Source of the DNA: Micromonospora sp. NBRC 110009
GTDB lineage: Bacteria > Actinomycetota > Actinomycetes > Mycobacteriales > Micromonosporaceae
Length of the DNA stretch: 64,000 bases
Direction: 5' to 3'
NCBI RefSeq assembly: GCF_030518795.1
Contig: NZ_CP130427.1
Coordinates: 5,704,001-5,768,000, forward strand
In this document: positions 1-8,423 of the stretch, piece after piece
How the letters are laid out: every line of letters starts with the position of its first letter
Position numbering within the stretch: the first letter of the stretch is position 1
Notes under the pieces: generated by a model
Told to the model about the DNA's origin: nothing
The model's database searches: none
What the model saw: only the letters and a program-made list of their open reading frames with translations
Program-made: the position numbers and the translations under genes

Positions 1-370
1 GCAGCACCACCAGCGGTGTCGCGGGCAGGGCCCGGCTGGCCAGGAGTACGGCGAGACTCGGCGCCACCCCGACGGCGATGGCGAGCGGGGCGACCCGGCG
101 CGGGCCGGCCGGCCCGATCCGCCGGTGCGCGGTGACGCTGGCGACCACGTACATGAGCAGGATGAAGAGCGCCGTGCTCCACCACGCGGCCAGCACCGCG
201 ACGATGATCAGCGAGACGCCGCCGAGCTGGACGGTGGCCCGGGCCGCCGCGGTCAGGATGGTCCGGCCCGGGCCGAGACCGCTGAACCGGATCACCGCCG
301 CGCCCGCCAGGGTGAGGACGGTGAGGGCGACGAGCAGTGTCGGGCCGATCGGTACGGTGCCGCCGCTCAC
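1..370 (-). CDS. ABC permease, FetB/YbbM-like (partial, N-terminus only)
   Basis: This is the first ~123 residues of an integral membrane protein whose 3' end lies beyond the window start. From the GTG at 370 it reads VSGGTVPIGPTLLVALTV, then a helix, then FSGLGPGRTILTAAARATVQ, then two more hydrophobic segments. The arginine/alanine-rich 'AAxRATVQL' stretch after the first helix resembles the UPF0014 permeases (FetB, YbbM), which pair with a FetA-type ATPase in metal or stress-related export. The partner would lie outside the window. No good ribosome binding site is visible, so the start is uncertain. The family call is from memory of the motif pattern only. Confidence 0.6.
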   Translation of the reverse strand, partial: MSGGTVPIGPTLLVALTVLTLAGAAVIRFSGLGPGRTILTAAARATVQLGGVSLIIVAVLAAWWSTALFILLMYVVASVTAHRRIGPAGPRRVAPLAIAVGVAPSLAVLLASRALPATPLVVL

Positions 371-435
371 CCGATGATCATATTCCGAGGGGCCGGCCGG
401 CGCTGGGTTCCGCCGGCCGGCCTCGCACCGGACGA

Positions 436-3400
436 TCACTTGGCGTAGACCTCCAACTCGTAGAGCGAGAAGCCGTACGAGGTGGCCCGCTTCACCCCGT
501 ACATCCGTATGTAGCGGGCGGTGACCGGGGCGAAGGTCACGTTGTCGACGCCGCCGTTGCCGGCGGTGGTGCTGAACGCCGTCTGCCAGTTGGTGCCGTC
601 GCCGGAGACCTCGATCCGGTACGCGCTGCCGTAGGCGGCCTCCCAGCGCAGCACGACCCGGCCGACCGGGCGGGCGGCGCCCAGGTCCACCCGGATCCAC
701 TGGTTGTCGTTGTAGCTGCTGCCCCACCGGCTGCCGAGGCTGCCGTCGACCGCCTTGTCCGGGGTGTAGCTGGTGAGGAACTGGGTGCTGGACGCGGTCG
801 CGGGCCGCCCCTGGGCGAGGCTGGTGACGTCGTCGCCCCGGCGCGCCGGGAACGAGACGACCTGCTGGTAGGTGGGCCGGTTCTGCCAGGCGATCAGCGG
901 GTGGGAGATGCCGCCGAGCCCGGACTGGACGATGGCGTCGGCGCACCACTGGTCACCCGACCCGCAGGACGAGTCCCCGGGGTAGACGGTGCCGGCCGGC
1001 AGGGCGGCCGCCTGGCGCAGGGCGCCCAGCAGGGCCTGCCGGCAGGCGGCCAGGTCGCCGTTGCCGCAGTAGGTGCGACCGAGCCCGCCGGCCACCGGGT
1101 CGCCGAGGACGGCACGGATGTCCTTGTCAACGTAGCCCCACCAGCCGTACTGGAACGAGGAGCCCTTGTGCGGCTGGCCCTGCGCGGCCCAGACGGCGGT
1201 GCCGTCGCGCCCGCCGTTCTGGCCGCCGGACGGGGCCTCGTTCACCTCGATGGCGTCCACCAGGGCGGCGTAGAGGTCGCCGCCGAGGCCCGACCGGAAC
1301 TCGGCGGCGGCGAGCAACGGCCACCAGGCGTCGAAGATCCGGATGGCGTCGGCGTGCTGGTAGACCTTCGAGCCCGGGGCGGTCTCCACCCGGCGTGCCC
1401 CGGACTGCTGCCAGGCCTGCAGCTTGGCGACCGCGTCAGCCAGCGCCGGGTCGGTGACCGGCTGGCTGGTGACGACCCGGAGCAGGTCACCGAGGACCTG
1501 CTGGCCGCGCAGGTCGACGACGGCCGCGTCGGCCATGATCCGCACCACGGCGGCCCGGTCCAGCTTGCCGCCGGCGATGGCCGCGCGCACCGGCCCGTCG
1601 AGGAGTTGACCCCGGTGCACCGCGCCGAAGCTGAAGTTGCCGTCGGCGGCGCCGTAGTCGTACGCCTGCTTGTTGTTCCAGCTCACGTAGTAGTCCTGGT
1701 CGACCGACTGGGGATGGGCGCCGGTCGGGGTGTAGGTGGCGGTGTTCGTGTCGGGGTCCCAGCCCTGCCACTCGTAGGCCGCGTCGGCCTTGGTGGGCAG
1801 GTTCGGGTCGGCCCCGGACGGGCGGACCGGGTTGGCCCCGGAGTTGTAGTAGGCCGCCTCGGTCGAGTTCACGTAGAACCAGTTGAAGGCGTACCCGACG
1901 TCGGCCGCGGACTGCCGGAACGCCGCGGCCGAGCCCATCGCCGCCGGGTCGTTGTACGCCTGGAACCCGATCGCGGAGTCGGCCTCGTGCCGGTACGTCG
2001 AGCGCAGCTTGGTGAAGGCGACCGGCTGCCCGTTCACCATCCCCCGGTGGGACACCAGCCCGTACTTGGTGCGCAGGGCGCGCAGGGTGTACGAGCCGGA
2101 CGGGGTGGCGTCGGCCAGGGTGGGTGACCAGGAGTTGGTGTGCTCCAGCACCTCCATGGCCAGGCACTGCCCGTGGTACAGGTAGCGGCCGGACTGCAGG
2201 GTCGGGGTGCTGCCGTCGGTGGTGCACAGCGGCACCGCGTACGTGTCGGTGAGGTCCTGCGCGGCGGAGGTGGCGCTCCAGGCGTAGTCCTGACCGCGGC
2301 CGAGCAGCACGTAGAGGTTCAGGCCGGCGAACGCGGCGCCGCGGGCGCTGATGCCGGGACCCTGCAGCTCCTGGAGCATGAGCAGTTGCGGGGCGAAGTA
2401 GCCGGTCTGCGGGCCGAACACGGCGACCGGGTTGCCGCTGACCGTGTGCCGGCCGGAGATCACCACGGCGTTGGACATGCCGTGCGATTTCAGCCCGGCC
2501 AGCCCGCTGAGCAGGCCGTCGGTGCTGGGGCTGCCGCCGCCGGTGCGCGCCGTGGTGCCGGCGGAGCCGGTCCGGTCGTAGACGAGCGGTTCGGCGGTGA
2601 CGGTGCCCGCGTCGGGCAGGGCCACACTGGGCGCGTTGTCGGGTGCGCCGCCGTACGGGAAGCTCTGCCCGTCGTGCAGGGTCAGCACGGTCTCGGGGTC
2701 GTTCTGCTGCCGGAACGCCCGCCACACCTGGTCGCCGGTGGTGGCGCCGAACCGGGCGCGGGCCGCGACCCGGACCAGCGCGGACTGGATCTCCGCGCCG
2801 CCGCCTCCGCCGAAGAGGCCACCGACGACGCCGGCGGTGGCGATCAGGTCGGTCATGGTGAAGTGCTTCGGGCTGCCGTTGGCGGTGAGGTTGTACTCGC
2901 CGGGGCAGTTGTCGGCGGCGACGCACTGGTCGATGTAGGCGTTGACGCCGGCGATGTAGTCGCCGACGTCGGTGTAGAGCTGCTGGCCGCGGGTGCCGCG
3001 CTGGCGCAGGGAGTCGACCTGGGCCTGCAGGTCGGCCTCGCTGTAGGGGGAGTTGGCCCAGATGCTCTGTTCCAGGTCGCGGTTGCCGGGGGTGCCGCCG
3101 GCGAACGGGGTGAGCGTGCCGCGTCCGGCATGCCGGAGCAGGTCCATCACCCAGAGCCGGTCCTGGGCCCCGGCGAAGCCGGCCCCGAACATGGTGCCGG
3201 AGCGGGTGCTGCCGGTGATGTGCGGTACGCCGGTGGCGGAGTCGCGCACGATGGTGACGTCGGAGCGGGGTTGAACGCGGCTCTCCACCTGCGCGTCGGG
3301 TACCCCGAACGAGGCGTCGTGGTAGAACCGGGCGATCTGCTCGTCGGTCAGCCCGGCGTAGCTGTAGACCAGGTTGGCGTACTCGTCGAGCTGGTCGCCG

Positions 3401-3630
3401 GAATGGCTGGGCCGGGTGCCGAGGGCCTTGTGCGCCAGGATCGCGACGAGGGTGGCGTTGCCGTTCTCGCCCGGGGGCAGGATGTCGGCGCACTGGCCGA
3501 GGCAGTAGTCGTTGGGGGCGAAGGTGGTGGCGGCGAGCGCCGGTGACGGTGGGACGACCGTCAGGGCGCTCGCCGCGGTGAGGGCCGCGGTCAGCGCGGC
3601 GAGCCGGGTACGGGTGGTGGGACGGGGCAT
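436..3630 (-). CDS. secreted penicillin-acylase family hydrolase with C-terminal discoidin (F5/8C) domain
   Basis: A 1064-aa exported Ntn-hydrolase. I chose the ATG at 3630 because GGAGG lies seven bases upstream; the longer frame from 3669 has no such site. A Sec-type signal peptide ends near PSPALA (about residue 33). An alpha-chain-like region follows (ITGSTRSGTMFGAGFAGAQD), then a Gly/Ser/Thr-rich spacer, then HGMSNAVVISG, where Ser386 would be the N-terminal nucleophile exposed by autocleavage. The last ~130 residues (from about 935) are a coagulation factor 5/8 type C fold that probably binds glycans. Family members hydrolyse beta-lactam side chains, acyl-homoserine lactones or lipopeptide amides; the substrate here is unknown. 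Its promoter region carries nested palindromes (3720-3754). Confidence 0.88.
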   Translation of the reverse strand: MPRPTTRTRLAALTAALTAASALTVVPPSPALAATTFAPNDYCLGQCADILPPGENGNATLVAILAHKALGTRPSHSGDQLDEYANLVYSYAGLTDEQIARFYHDASFGVPDAQVESRVQPRSDVTIVRDSATGVPHITGSTRSGTMFGAGFAGAQDRLWVMDLLRHAGRGTLTPFAGGTPGNRDLEQSIWANSPYSEADLQAQVDSLRQRGTRGQQLYTDVGDYIAGVNAYIDQCVAADNCPGEYNLTANGSPKHFTMTDLIATAGVVGGLFGGGGGAEIQSALVRVAARARFGATTGDQVWRAFRQQNDPETVLTLHDGQSFPYGGAPDNAPSVALPDAGTVTAEPLVYDRTGSAGTTARTGGGSPSTDGLLSGLAGLKSHGMSNAVVISGRHTVSGNPVAVFGPQTGYFAPQLLMLQELQGPGISARGAAFAGLNLYVLLGRGQDYAWSATSAAQDLTDTYAVPLCTTDGSTPTLQSGRYLYHGQCLAMEVLEHTNSWSPTLADATPSGSYTLRALRTKYGLVSHRGMVNGQPVAFTKLRSTYRHEADSAIGFQAYNDPAAMGSAAAFRQSAADVGYAFNWFYVNSTEAAYYNSGANPVRPSGADPNLPTKADAAYEWQGWDPDTNTATYTPTGAHPQSVDQDYYVSWNNKQAYDYGAADGNFSFGAVHRGQLLDGPVRAAIAGGKLDRAAVVRIMADAAVVDLRGQQVLGDLLRVVTSQPVTDPALADAVAKLQAWQQSGARRVETAPGSKVYQHADAIRIFDAWWPLLAAAEFRSGLGGDLYAALVDAIEVNEAPSGGQNGGRDGTAVWAAQGQPHKGSSFQYGWWGYVDKDIRAVLGDPVAGGLGRTYCGNGDLAACRQALLGALRQAAALPAGTVYPGDSSCGSGDQWCADAIVQSGLGGISHPLIAWQNRPTYQQVVSFPARRGDDVTSLAQGRPATASSTQFLTSYTPDKAVDGSLGSRWGSSYNDNQWIRVDLGAARPVGRVVLRWEAAYGSAYRIEVSGDGTNWQTAFSTTAGNGGVDNVTFAPVTARYIRMYGVKRATSYGFSLYELEVYAK

Positions 3631-3719
3631 GGCGGATCCTCCGGGGGTGCGGAGTCGGGCCGGGGTCACGCCCGGCTGCCGCTGTGCCGACGTCTCGCCC
3701 TCCGCGCCCGGGCGTCACA

Positions 3720-3754
3720 CCCGGAGGTGAGAGTCACTCATATCTACCTCCGGG
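3720..3754. promoter_or_regulatory. nested inverted repeats upstream of the acylase gene
   Basis: A perfect 9-bp inverted repeat, CCCGGAGGT (3720-3728) and ACCTCCGGG (3746-3754), encloses a smaller palindrome GAGTCACTC (3731-3739). It lies about 90 bp upstream of the acylase start, in a locally AT-richer stretch. It has no T-tract, so a regulator-binding site is as likely as a terminator of the upstream nuclease gene. No cognate regulator is encoded next to it. Confidence 0.4.
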
Positions 3755-3826
3755 TAATGATTGATGAAGTTCCATGCATTGGGATAGGTGCCGTTCACCA
3801 CGCGCGAATGCCGACGTTTCCCTCGA

Positions 3827-4912
3827 TCACGGCAGCGCCAGCACCGCCTGGTGACCCAGGTGGTCCGACGCCCAGCGGCCGCCGGGGGTCTGCCGCTGCG
3901 TGCCGAAGACCTCGCTGGCCACCGGCACCACGGCGCCGCGGACCAGCACCATGTCGATCCGGTGCTCGACGTCGTCGGCCGGCTCGGTCAGGTCGTCGCC
4001 CAAGCCGGCGGTGTAGCCGGGATCGCCCGGGTGCAGGATCGGCCAGGTGTCGACCATCCCGCCGGCGACCAGCGCGAAATAGGCCAGCCGGTTGTTCGGG
4101 TCGGGCAGCTCGGGCCCGCTGTTGAGATCACCGACGAGGATCAGCCGCCCGGGCACCTGCAGCGGCCCGCGCAGCAGTTCCTGCGCCTGCAGCAGGCGTA
4201 CGCCGGGGTGGAAGGCCTCCAGGTGGGTGTTGACGAAGCGGAACGTCCGGGTGCCCAGCACGGCGTCCACCGCCGTCCAGCCACGGGTGCTGGTGGCGGT
4301 GCCGCCGGTGGCGGCGAGCGGGAAGACCAGGTTGTTGACGAAGTTGCCGGACGAGCTGGCGGTCACCTTCACCCGACCGCCGTGCCGCACCAGGATGACG
4401 TCCCGCATGGTCAGCCGGACGTCCCGCAGGAACGGCGCCCCGGCCGGGGCCTCCAGGTCCGCCTCCTGCTGCACCACGGCGACGTCGTACGGGTGACCGG
4501 ACTCGGCCAGCTCCGCCATGAGCAGGGCCAGGTAGTCGTACCGGACCTCGGTGGCCGGCGCCGGGTCGCCGAGCGGCCCGGTGCGCCACAGCGCCACCTC
4601 CTGCAGGCCGACCAGGTCGGGCTCGCGCTCGCGGATCTCGTCGGCGATCAGCGCCGCCCGGGCCGGGAAGTCGACCAGGTCCACATGGCTCAGCAGGGCC
4701 GCGTTGGCCGCCAGGAACGCCGGCAGGGTGGGCGCGGCGATCGACGGGGTGAGATCCCCGCCCAGGTAGAGGTTGCGGGTCAGCACGGCGACCTTGGGTC
4801 CGGCCTCCGCGTGTGCGGGCGGGGCGACGAGCCCCAGGCCGGCCACCGCGACGGCGGCCGCGGTGGCCAGCCTGGCCAGGCGTCGGAGGTGTGCGCGAGG
4901 GCTGCCGTCCAT
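3827..4912 (-). CDS. secreted endonuclease/exonuclease/phosphatase (EEP) family protein
   Basis: A 361-aa protein with an N-terminal signal peptide (arginine-rich start, hydrophobic core, cleavage near PPAHA at about 35). The EEP fold follows: RNLYLGGDL, the metal-binding GLQEV with Glu105, GDLNS with the catalytic Asp and Asn, and a C-terminal SDHLGHQA with the terminal His. These are the hallmark residues of DNase I/sphingomyelinase-type phosphodiesterases. Being exported, it could attack extracellular DNA, phospholipid head groups or inositol phosphates; the sequence does not decide which. GGAGAGGA about nine bases upstream supports the ATG at 4912. It lies upstream of the acylase on the same strand, with ~200 bp between them, so they are probably separate units. 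Confidence 0.87.
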   Translation of the reverse strand: MDGSPRAHLRRLARLATAAAVAVAGLGLVAPPAHAEAGPKVAVLTRNLYLGGDLTPSIAAPTLPAFLAANAALLSHVDLVDFPARAALIADEIREREPDLVGLQEVALWRTGPLGDPAPATEVRYDYLALLMAELAESGHPYDVAVVQQEADLEAPAGAPFLRDVRLTMRDVILVRHGGRVKVTASSSGNFVNNLVFPLAATGGTATSTRGWTAVDAVLGTRTFRFVNTHLEAFHPGVRLLQAQELLRGPLQVPGRLILVGDLNSGPELPDPNNRLAYFALVAGGMVDTWPILHPGDPGYTAGLGDDLTEPADDVEHRIDMVLVRGAVVPVASEVFGTQRQTPGGRWASDHLGHQAVLALP

Positions 4913-5009
4913 GAGTGTGGTCCTCTCCGGCGGGATCCGTGGATCCGCGTACGCTAACGCCGGTCAGACCACCGTGGACACCGCCGTTCGGGCGACCCCC
5001 GCCCGGCGG

Positions 5010-5423
5010 TCAGCCCTGGGGCTGGGAGATGTTCACCAGCCAGCCGATGCCGAACCGGTCGACACACATGCCGAACTCGTCGCCCCACATCTGCTTCTCC
5101 AGCGGCACCGCGACCGTGCCGCCCTCGGCGAGCTGCTGCCAGTAGCCGCGCAGCTCGTCGCCGTCGTCGCCGCTGAGGCTGATCGAGATGTTGGTGCCGG
5201 GCTGGTATTCCAGCTCCGGCGGGGTGTCGGAGGCCATCAGCGTGAAGCCGCGGTCGGTCTCCAACTGCGAGTGCATGACCTTGTCGGCCACCGCCGGATC
5301 CGGGTTGCCGAACTCGCCGAAGGTGCTCAGCGTCAGGTTGCCGCCGAACACCTTCTGGTAGAACTCCATCGCCTGCCGCGCGTTGTCGCGGAAGCTGAGG
5401 TACGGGTTGAGCCGAGACGCCAT
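5010..5423 (-). CDS. VOC/PhnB-like glyoxalase-fold protein
   Basis: A 137-aa cytoplasmic protein of the vicinal-oxygen-chelate superfamily, PhnB-like branch. It opens with RLNPYLSFRDNARQAMEFYQ and ends with DRFGIGWLVNISQPQG, both characteristic of this group (older annotation: 3-demethylubiquinone methyltransferase-like). Members form dimers with paired beta-alpha-beta-beta-beta units, and many have no known reaction. GAAGGAGGGTCGCACA lies just upstream of the ATG at 5423 and is a strong ribosome binding site. It appears monocistronic, with the amidase gene upstream separated by a hairpin at 5535-5567. Family call is secure; function unknown. Confidence 0.88.
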   Translation of the reverse strand: MASRLNPYLSFRDNARQAMEFYQKVFGGNLTLSTFGEFGNPDPAVADKVMHSQLETDRGFTLMASDTPPELEYQPGTNISISLSGDDGDELRGYWQQLAEGGTVAVPLEKQMWGDEFGMCVDRFGIGWLVNISQPQG

Positions 5424-5500
5424 TGTGCGACCCTCCTTCGTCCTTGACGAGGGCCATCGTCGCAGCCGGGTACGACAGCGACAACGACGCGTGACGGGCG

Positions 5501-5520
5501 AGTCGCGTCGAGTCGCGTCG
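5501..5520. repeat. 10-bp tandem duplication
   Basis: AGTCGCGTCG occurs twice head to tail (5501-5510 and 5511-5520), followed by a degenerate third copy beginning GGTCGC. It lies between the amidase terminator and the VOC gene. No function is suggested beyond a possible replication-slippage relic. Confidence 0.5.
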
Positions 5521-5534
5521 GGTCGCCCGGGACA

Positions 5535-5567
5535 CGGTGGGGGTGGCGTCGTTTGCCACCCCCACCG
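5535..5567 (-). terminator. 13-bp hairpin, probable terminator of the amidase gene
   Basis: CGGTGGGGGTGGC (5535-5547) pairs perfectly with GCCACCCCCACCG (5555-5567) around a 7-nt loop. It lies 21 bp beyond the amidase stop codon at 5589. There is no U-tract, which is usual for actinobacterial stem-only terminators. Confidence 0.7.
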
Positions 5568-5588
5568 CTCTCCCCGCCGGTGCGTCGG

Positions 5589-6722
5589 TCAGTCCTGCTG
5601 GAACGACTGACGCACCACACCCCCCACCAGGGCACACCAGGTGGTGGTGCTGACCTTGCCGTTGGTGTCCAGCCCGTGAAGTTCCTGCAGGTCCTGGAGG
5701 GCCTTCTTGGTCACCCAGTCGTACTCGCCGGTGATCGCGACGTCGGCGTAGCCCTTGGAGTTGAGCATGAACTGCACCGCCTGGACTGGGATGCCGGTCG
5801 CGTCCTTGTCCAGCTCGGGCGCCAGGGTCTCCCACGTCGGTGCGGTCAGGGTGGCGTCGATGTCGACCGGGATGCCGTTGCGGGCCTGCCAGTCCTGCAC
5901 GGCGGCGACGGTGGCGGCGTCGAACACCCCGGTCACCGGCACGGTGTAGCCGCGGAAGGTCAGCAGGTACTGCGCGACCTTCACCACCGGACCGCCGACG
6001 AAGCGCCAGATGTCCGGCCAGCGGCGGGCCGGCACGTCGGCCAGGTCCGTGCCGAGCTCGGCGAAGACCCGGCGGCGCAGGGCCGGGAACTCCCGGTAGA
6101 ACATGGCGCCGGGGCACTGGGTGGCCCGGAAGTCCCAGTGGCCGAAGATGTCGTGGGCGTGCAGGCCGTACTGCTGGCAGATGGTGGTGCAGAGCTTGAC
6201 CAGCGTGTCGAGCAGCTGCTGCGGCGGCGTCTCGGTGACGTACGTGCCCTCGTTCTCGATGCCGATGGCCCGCCCGTTCTCGCCGGGGCAGTGCGCCGAG
6301 ATCATCTGGCGGTCGCCGGCCTGGAGCCGCTCCAGGCTGCCGTGCCGGCCCTCGGTGACGTGACCGCCCCGGCTGACCGTGAAGTGCTGCCCGGTGTCCG
6401 ACCAGCGGTTGACGTCCATGTGCAGGTTCTGGCAGTCCCGGGCGAGCTGCTTGGCGTGCTCCTCCGAGTAGTCGGTGCTGTTCGGGAAGGCCATGTGGTG
6501 CACGATGATCTTGTTGGTGGGGATCGCGCTGACCGACAGCGGGTCCGCCGGCGGACGGGCGCCCCACTCGTCGCAGCTGATGATCCAGTCGAGGTCCGCG
6601 CCCGGCGCGGCCTGCGCGGCGGCGGGGAGGGCGAGCTCGCTCCCGACGACCGCGACCGCGGCGGCGCCGAGTCCGGCCCGCAGCAGGGTACGGCGGTCCA
6701 GCTCGGGGTGGTCGAAGTGCAT
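5589..6722 (-). CDS. Tat-exported N-acetylmuramoyl-L-alanine amidase with two peptidoglycan-binding domains
   Basis: A 377-aa enzyme that would cleave the lactyl-amide bond between MurNAc and the stem peptide. The start at 6722 is set by AGGAG five bases upstream and places the twin-arginine motif DRRTLLRAG at residues 9-17, ahead of a hydrophobic stretch and cleavage near AAAQA. The amidase_2/PGRP domain spans about 43-225, with zinc ligands expected at His75/His76, His195 (GHWDF) and Cys203 (TQCPG). Two PG_binding_1 repeats follow, around 232-300 and 305-375, containing TGVFDAATVAAVQDWQ and TGEYDWVTKKALQDLQ. The gene stands alone, divergent from the thioredoxin gene. Confidence 0.92.
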   Translation of the reverse strand: MHFDHPELDRRTLLRAGLGAAAVAVVGSELALPAAAQAAPGADLDWIISCDEWGARPPADPLSVSAIPTNKIIVHHMAFPNSTDYSEEHAKQLARDCQNLHMDVNRWSDTGQHFTVSRGGHVTEGRHGSLERLQAGDRQMISAHCPGENGRAIGIENEGTYVTETPPQQLLDTLVKLCTTICQQYGLHAHDIFGHWDFRATQCPGAMFYREFPALRRRVFAELGTDLADVPARRWPDIWRFVGGPVVKVAQYLLTFRGYTVPVTGVFDAATVAAVQDWQARNGIPVDIDATLTAPTWETLAPELDKDATGIPVQAVQFMLNSKGYADVAITGEYDWVTKKALQDLQELHGLDTNGKVSTTTWCALVGGVVRQSFQQD

Positions 6723-7050
6723 GTCATCTCCTCTGTGGCCGGTCAGCGGCCCACGACGGCACGCGGGAACGGGCGGCGGCCCGTTCGGGGCTGGTGAAAA
6801 GGAACTCCAAGAACCACGCGTGCTGTGGAGGATATTGCCAGGGCCGGCCGAGCGCCAGAGGCTCCGCGAGTTCGATGTGAGTGGCGGGTCCGGAGTGGAC
6901 CGGCCCGTCGTGCGCCGACGCCCGGTGCCGACGCGTTGTGGCCGGGTCGGGGGAGCGGCCGGCAACTCCGATCGGCTGGATAGGTGATCCGGTGTCCGTC
7001 AGGCGGGACGGCAGGGGTCGAGCAGCACCCCGCTGTGGCACGATTGTGCG
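6723..7050. other. divergent intergenic region without a gene
   Basis: This 328-bp stretch separates the divergent amidase and thioredoxin genes. The amidase side has a GGAG ribosome site and, further up, an AT-richer patch near 6830 (GGATATTGCC on the plus strand) that could hold its -10 box. Short reading frames across it have no ribosome site or recognisable product. I see no repeat or RNA gene. Confidence 0.5.
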
Positions 7051-7506
7051 GTGCAAAGCCCCAGCATGACCGGCGTTCTCGTGGTCCTGGTCGCGCTCGC
7101 GCTCGCCGGCCTGCTCGGCTGGTGGTGGCAGCGCCGCGACGGCCGGCTCCGGGCCGTGGGGGCGGCCCCGGACGCGACCCACCCGGCCGGGTCGGCCGCC
7201 CTGGCCGCGGTCGGCGTACCGGCCGGCGCCGTCACCCTGGTGCAGTTCTCCGCCCCGGTCTGCGCGCCCTGCCGGGCCACCCGGCGGGTGCTGGCGGAGG
7301 TCCGGGCGAACCTGCCCGGCGTTCACCTGGTCGAGGTCGACGTCGAGGAGCACCTGGACGCGGCCCGGGCGCTGGACGTGTGGCGGACCCCGACCGTGCT
7401 GGTGGTCGACGCGGCGGGGCGGGTGGTCCAGCGGGCCGCCGGGGTGCCGGCACCGGACGATCTCCGGGCGGCGCTCGCCCCGCTGCTGGCCGAGGCGCAA
7501 CGGTGA
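7051..7506 (+). CDS. membrane-anchored thioredoxin-like protein
   Basis: About 151 aa: one N-terminal transmembrane helix (TGVLVVLVALALAGLLGWWW), a short basic and proline-rich linker, then a thioredoxin fold. The fold carries VQFSAPVCAPCRATRR with a CAPC redox motif, and WRTPTVLVVD with the conserved cis-proline. It would act as a thiol-disulfide reductase or reductant carrier on one face of the membrane. The start is uncertain: GTG 7051 and ATG 7066 are in frame and neither has a clear ribosome site; the helix is intact in both. A DUF4395 membrane protein follows 115 bp downstream, a pairing common in actinobacteria that suggests a shared redox role. Confidence 0.85.
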   Translation: MQSPSMTGVLVVLVALALAGLLGWWWQRRDGRLRAVGAAPDATHPAGSAALAAVGVPAGAVTLVQFSAPVCAPCRATRRVLAEVRANLPGVHLVEVDVEEHLDAARALDVWRTPTVLVVDAAGRVVQRAAGVPAPDDLRAALAPLLAEAQR

Positions 7507-7621
7507 CCGGGGTCGCGTTGACCCGGCGCCGGGTCGTGGATCACGGGTGGCTGGCGGCGAGTCTCTGTGCGTCGGTCCGTCCCGCCTGACCGACCAGACC
7601 CTCGCCCGAACGGAGCCCGTC

Positions 7622-8062
7622 ATGCTGCTCGACCCTCGGGGGCCGCGGTTCGCCGCCGTCCTCACCACCGTCGTCCTCGCCGTCGCCCTGATCACCGGCT
7701 CGGGACTGCTCGTCCTCGCCCAGGCCGCCGTCTTCGCGATCACCGCCGCGAATCCCCGCCTCGGCCCGTACGGCCTGCTCTACCGCGCCCTGGTGGCGCC
7801 GCGGCTGGGTCCGCCCGCCGAGCTGGAGCCGGCGGCCCCGGTCCGCTTCGCCCAGCTGGTCGGGCTGATCTTCGCCGGGCTCGGGGCGGCCGGCTGGCTG
7901 GCCGGCGTGCCGGCGTTCGGGCTGACTGCCACCGGCGCCGCGCTCGCCGCCGCCTTCCTCAACGCCGCCTTCGACCTCTGCCTCGGCTGCGTCGGCTACC
8001 TGGCGCTGCGCCGCCTCCTCGGCCGCCCGCTGGCCGCCCGGGTCCCGGCCCCGACGCGCTGA
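7622..8062 (+). CDS. DUF4395 membrane protein
   Basis: A 146-aa integral membrane protein with about four helices. The ATG at 7622 is preceded by CGGAG and starts MLLDPRGPRFAAVLT, the usual DUF4395 opening. The conserved GPYGLLYRALVAPRLGPP stretch follows the first helices, and the C-terminal helix carries a cysteine pair in DLCLGCVGYLAL. DUF4395 proteins are often encoded next to thioredoxins or sulfurtransferases, as here, and the Cys pair fits a membrane thiol-redox role; no biochemical function is established. It is probably co-transcribed with the thioredoxin gene. Confidence 0.82.
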   Translation: MLLDPRGPRFAAVLTTVVLAVALITGSGLLVLAQAAVFAITAANPRLGPYGLLYRALVAPRLGPPAELEPAAPVRFAQLVGLIFAGLGAAGWLAGVPAFGLTATGAALAAAFLNAAFDLCLGCVGYLALRRLLGRPLAARVPAPTR

Positions 8063-8227
8063 CCACCGCCGGCGCCGCACCGTCGGCGGCGCGCACGATC
8101 GGCGGCGCGCTCCGGCGGCGCCGCACCACCGGCGACCGCCCCGGCCCGCCAGCCGGCCGCAGCAGACGTCGGCCGGTAGCTGTCGTGCGGCCCGTCGCGC
8201 CGGGCACAGGAGGAACTCCTGGGCGAC

Positions 8228-8262
8228 ATGCCTCTCCGGCATATTTTGTGCCGGAGAGGCAT
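8228..8262. terminator. 14-bp perfect hairpin
   Basis: ATGCCTCTCCGGCA (8228-8241) and TGCCGGAGAGGCAT (8249-8262) are exact inverted copies separated by the 7-nt loop TATTTTG. The AT-rich loop and tip are unusual for this genome. It is 166 bp past the DUF4395 stop and about 94 bp upstream of the first LacI operator. It could be a bidirectional terminator insulating the operon, or a binding site. Confidence 0.5.
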
Positions 8263-8355
8263 ATCGCTCTGAAGAAGTGGCTCAGGGGAGCGGCGTCACG
8301 TGCGGTAGCGGAAGCTCCGGCGATCAGCCGCGTCAAGGGCGGTGGACCAGCGGTT

Positions 8356-8367
8356 GGAAACGTTTTC
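8356..8367. promoter_or_regulatory. LacI-type operator O1
   Basis: GGAAACGTTTTC, with the palindromic core AAACGTTT and central CpG typical of LacI/GalR-family operators. It sits 11 bp upstream of the proposed -35 box of the regulator's own promoter. Confidence 0.75.
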
Positions 8368-8378
8368 GTAACGAGCCC

Positions 8379-8408
8379 TTGACCTGACTGTCGAGCGGGG
8401 CGCAGACT
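8379..8408 (+). promoter_or_regulatory. promoter of the LacI-controlled operon
   Basis: TTGACC at 8379-8384 and CAGACT at 8403-8408 are separated by 18 bp and resemble a vegetative sigma-70 promoter. Operators O1 and O2 flank it, so a bound repressor would occlude both ends of the polymerase footprint. Confidence 0.55.
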
Positions 8409-8411
8409 CCC

Positions 8412-8423
8412 GGAAACGTTTAC
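8412..8423. promoter_or_regulatory. LacI-type operator O2
   Basis: GGAAACGTTTAC, core AAACGTTT, three bases after the proposed -10 box and so over the likely transcription start. The centre lies 56 bp from that of O1. Confidence 0.75.

Noticed and set aside
337-2127. A 596-codon plus-strand frame antisense to the acylase gene
   Set aside because: The opposite strand encodes a clear acylase/discoidin protein. The plus-strand product is a low-complexity Val/Gly/Arg/Asp mixture typical of shadow frames.
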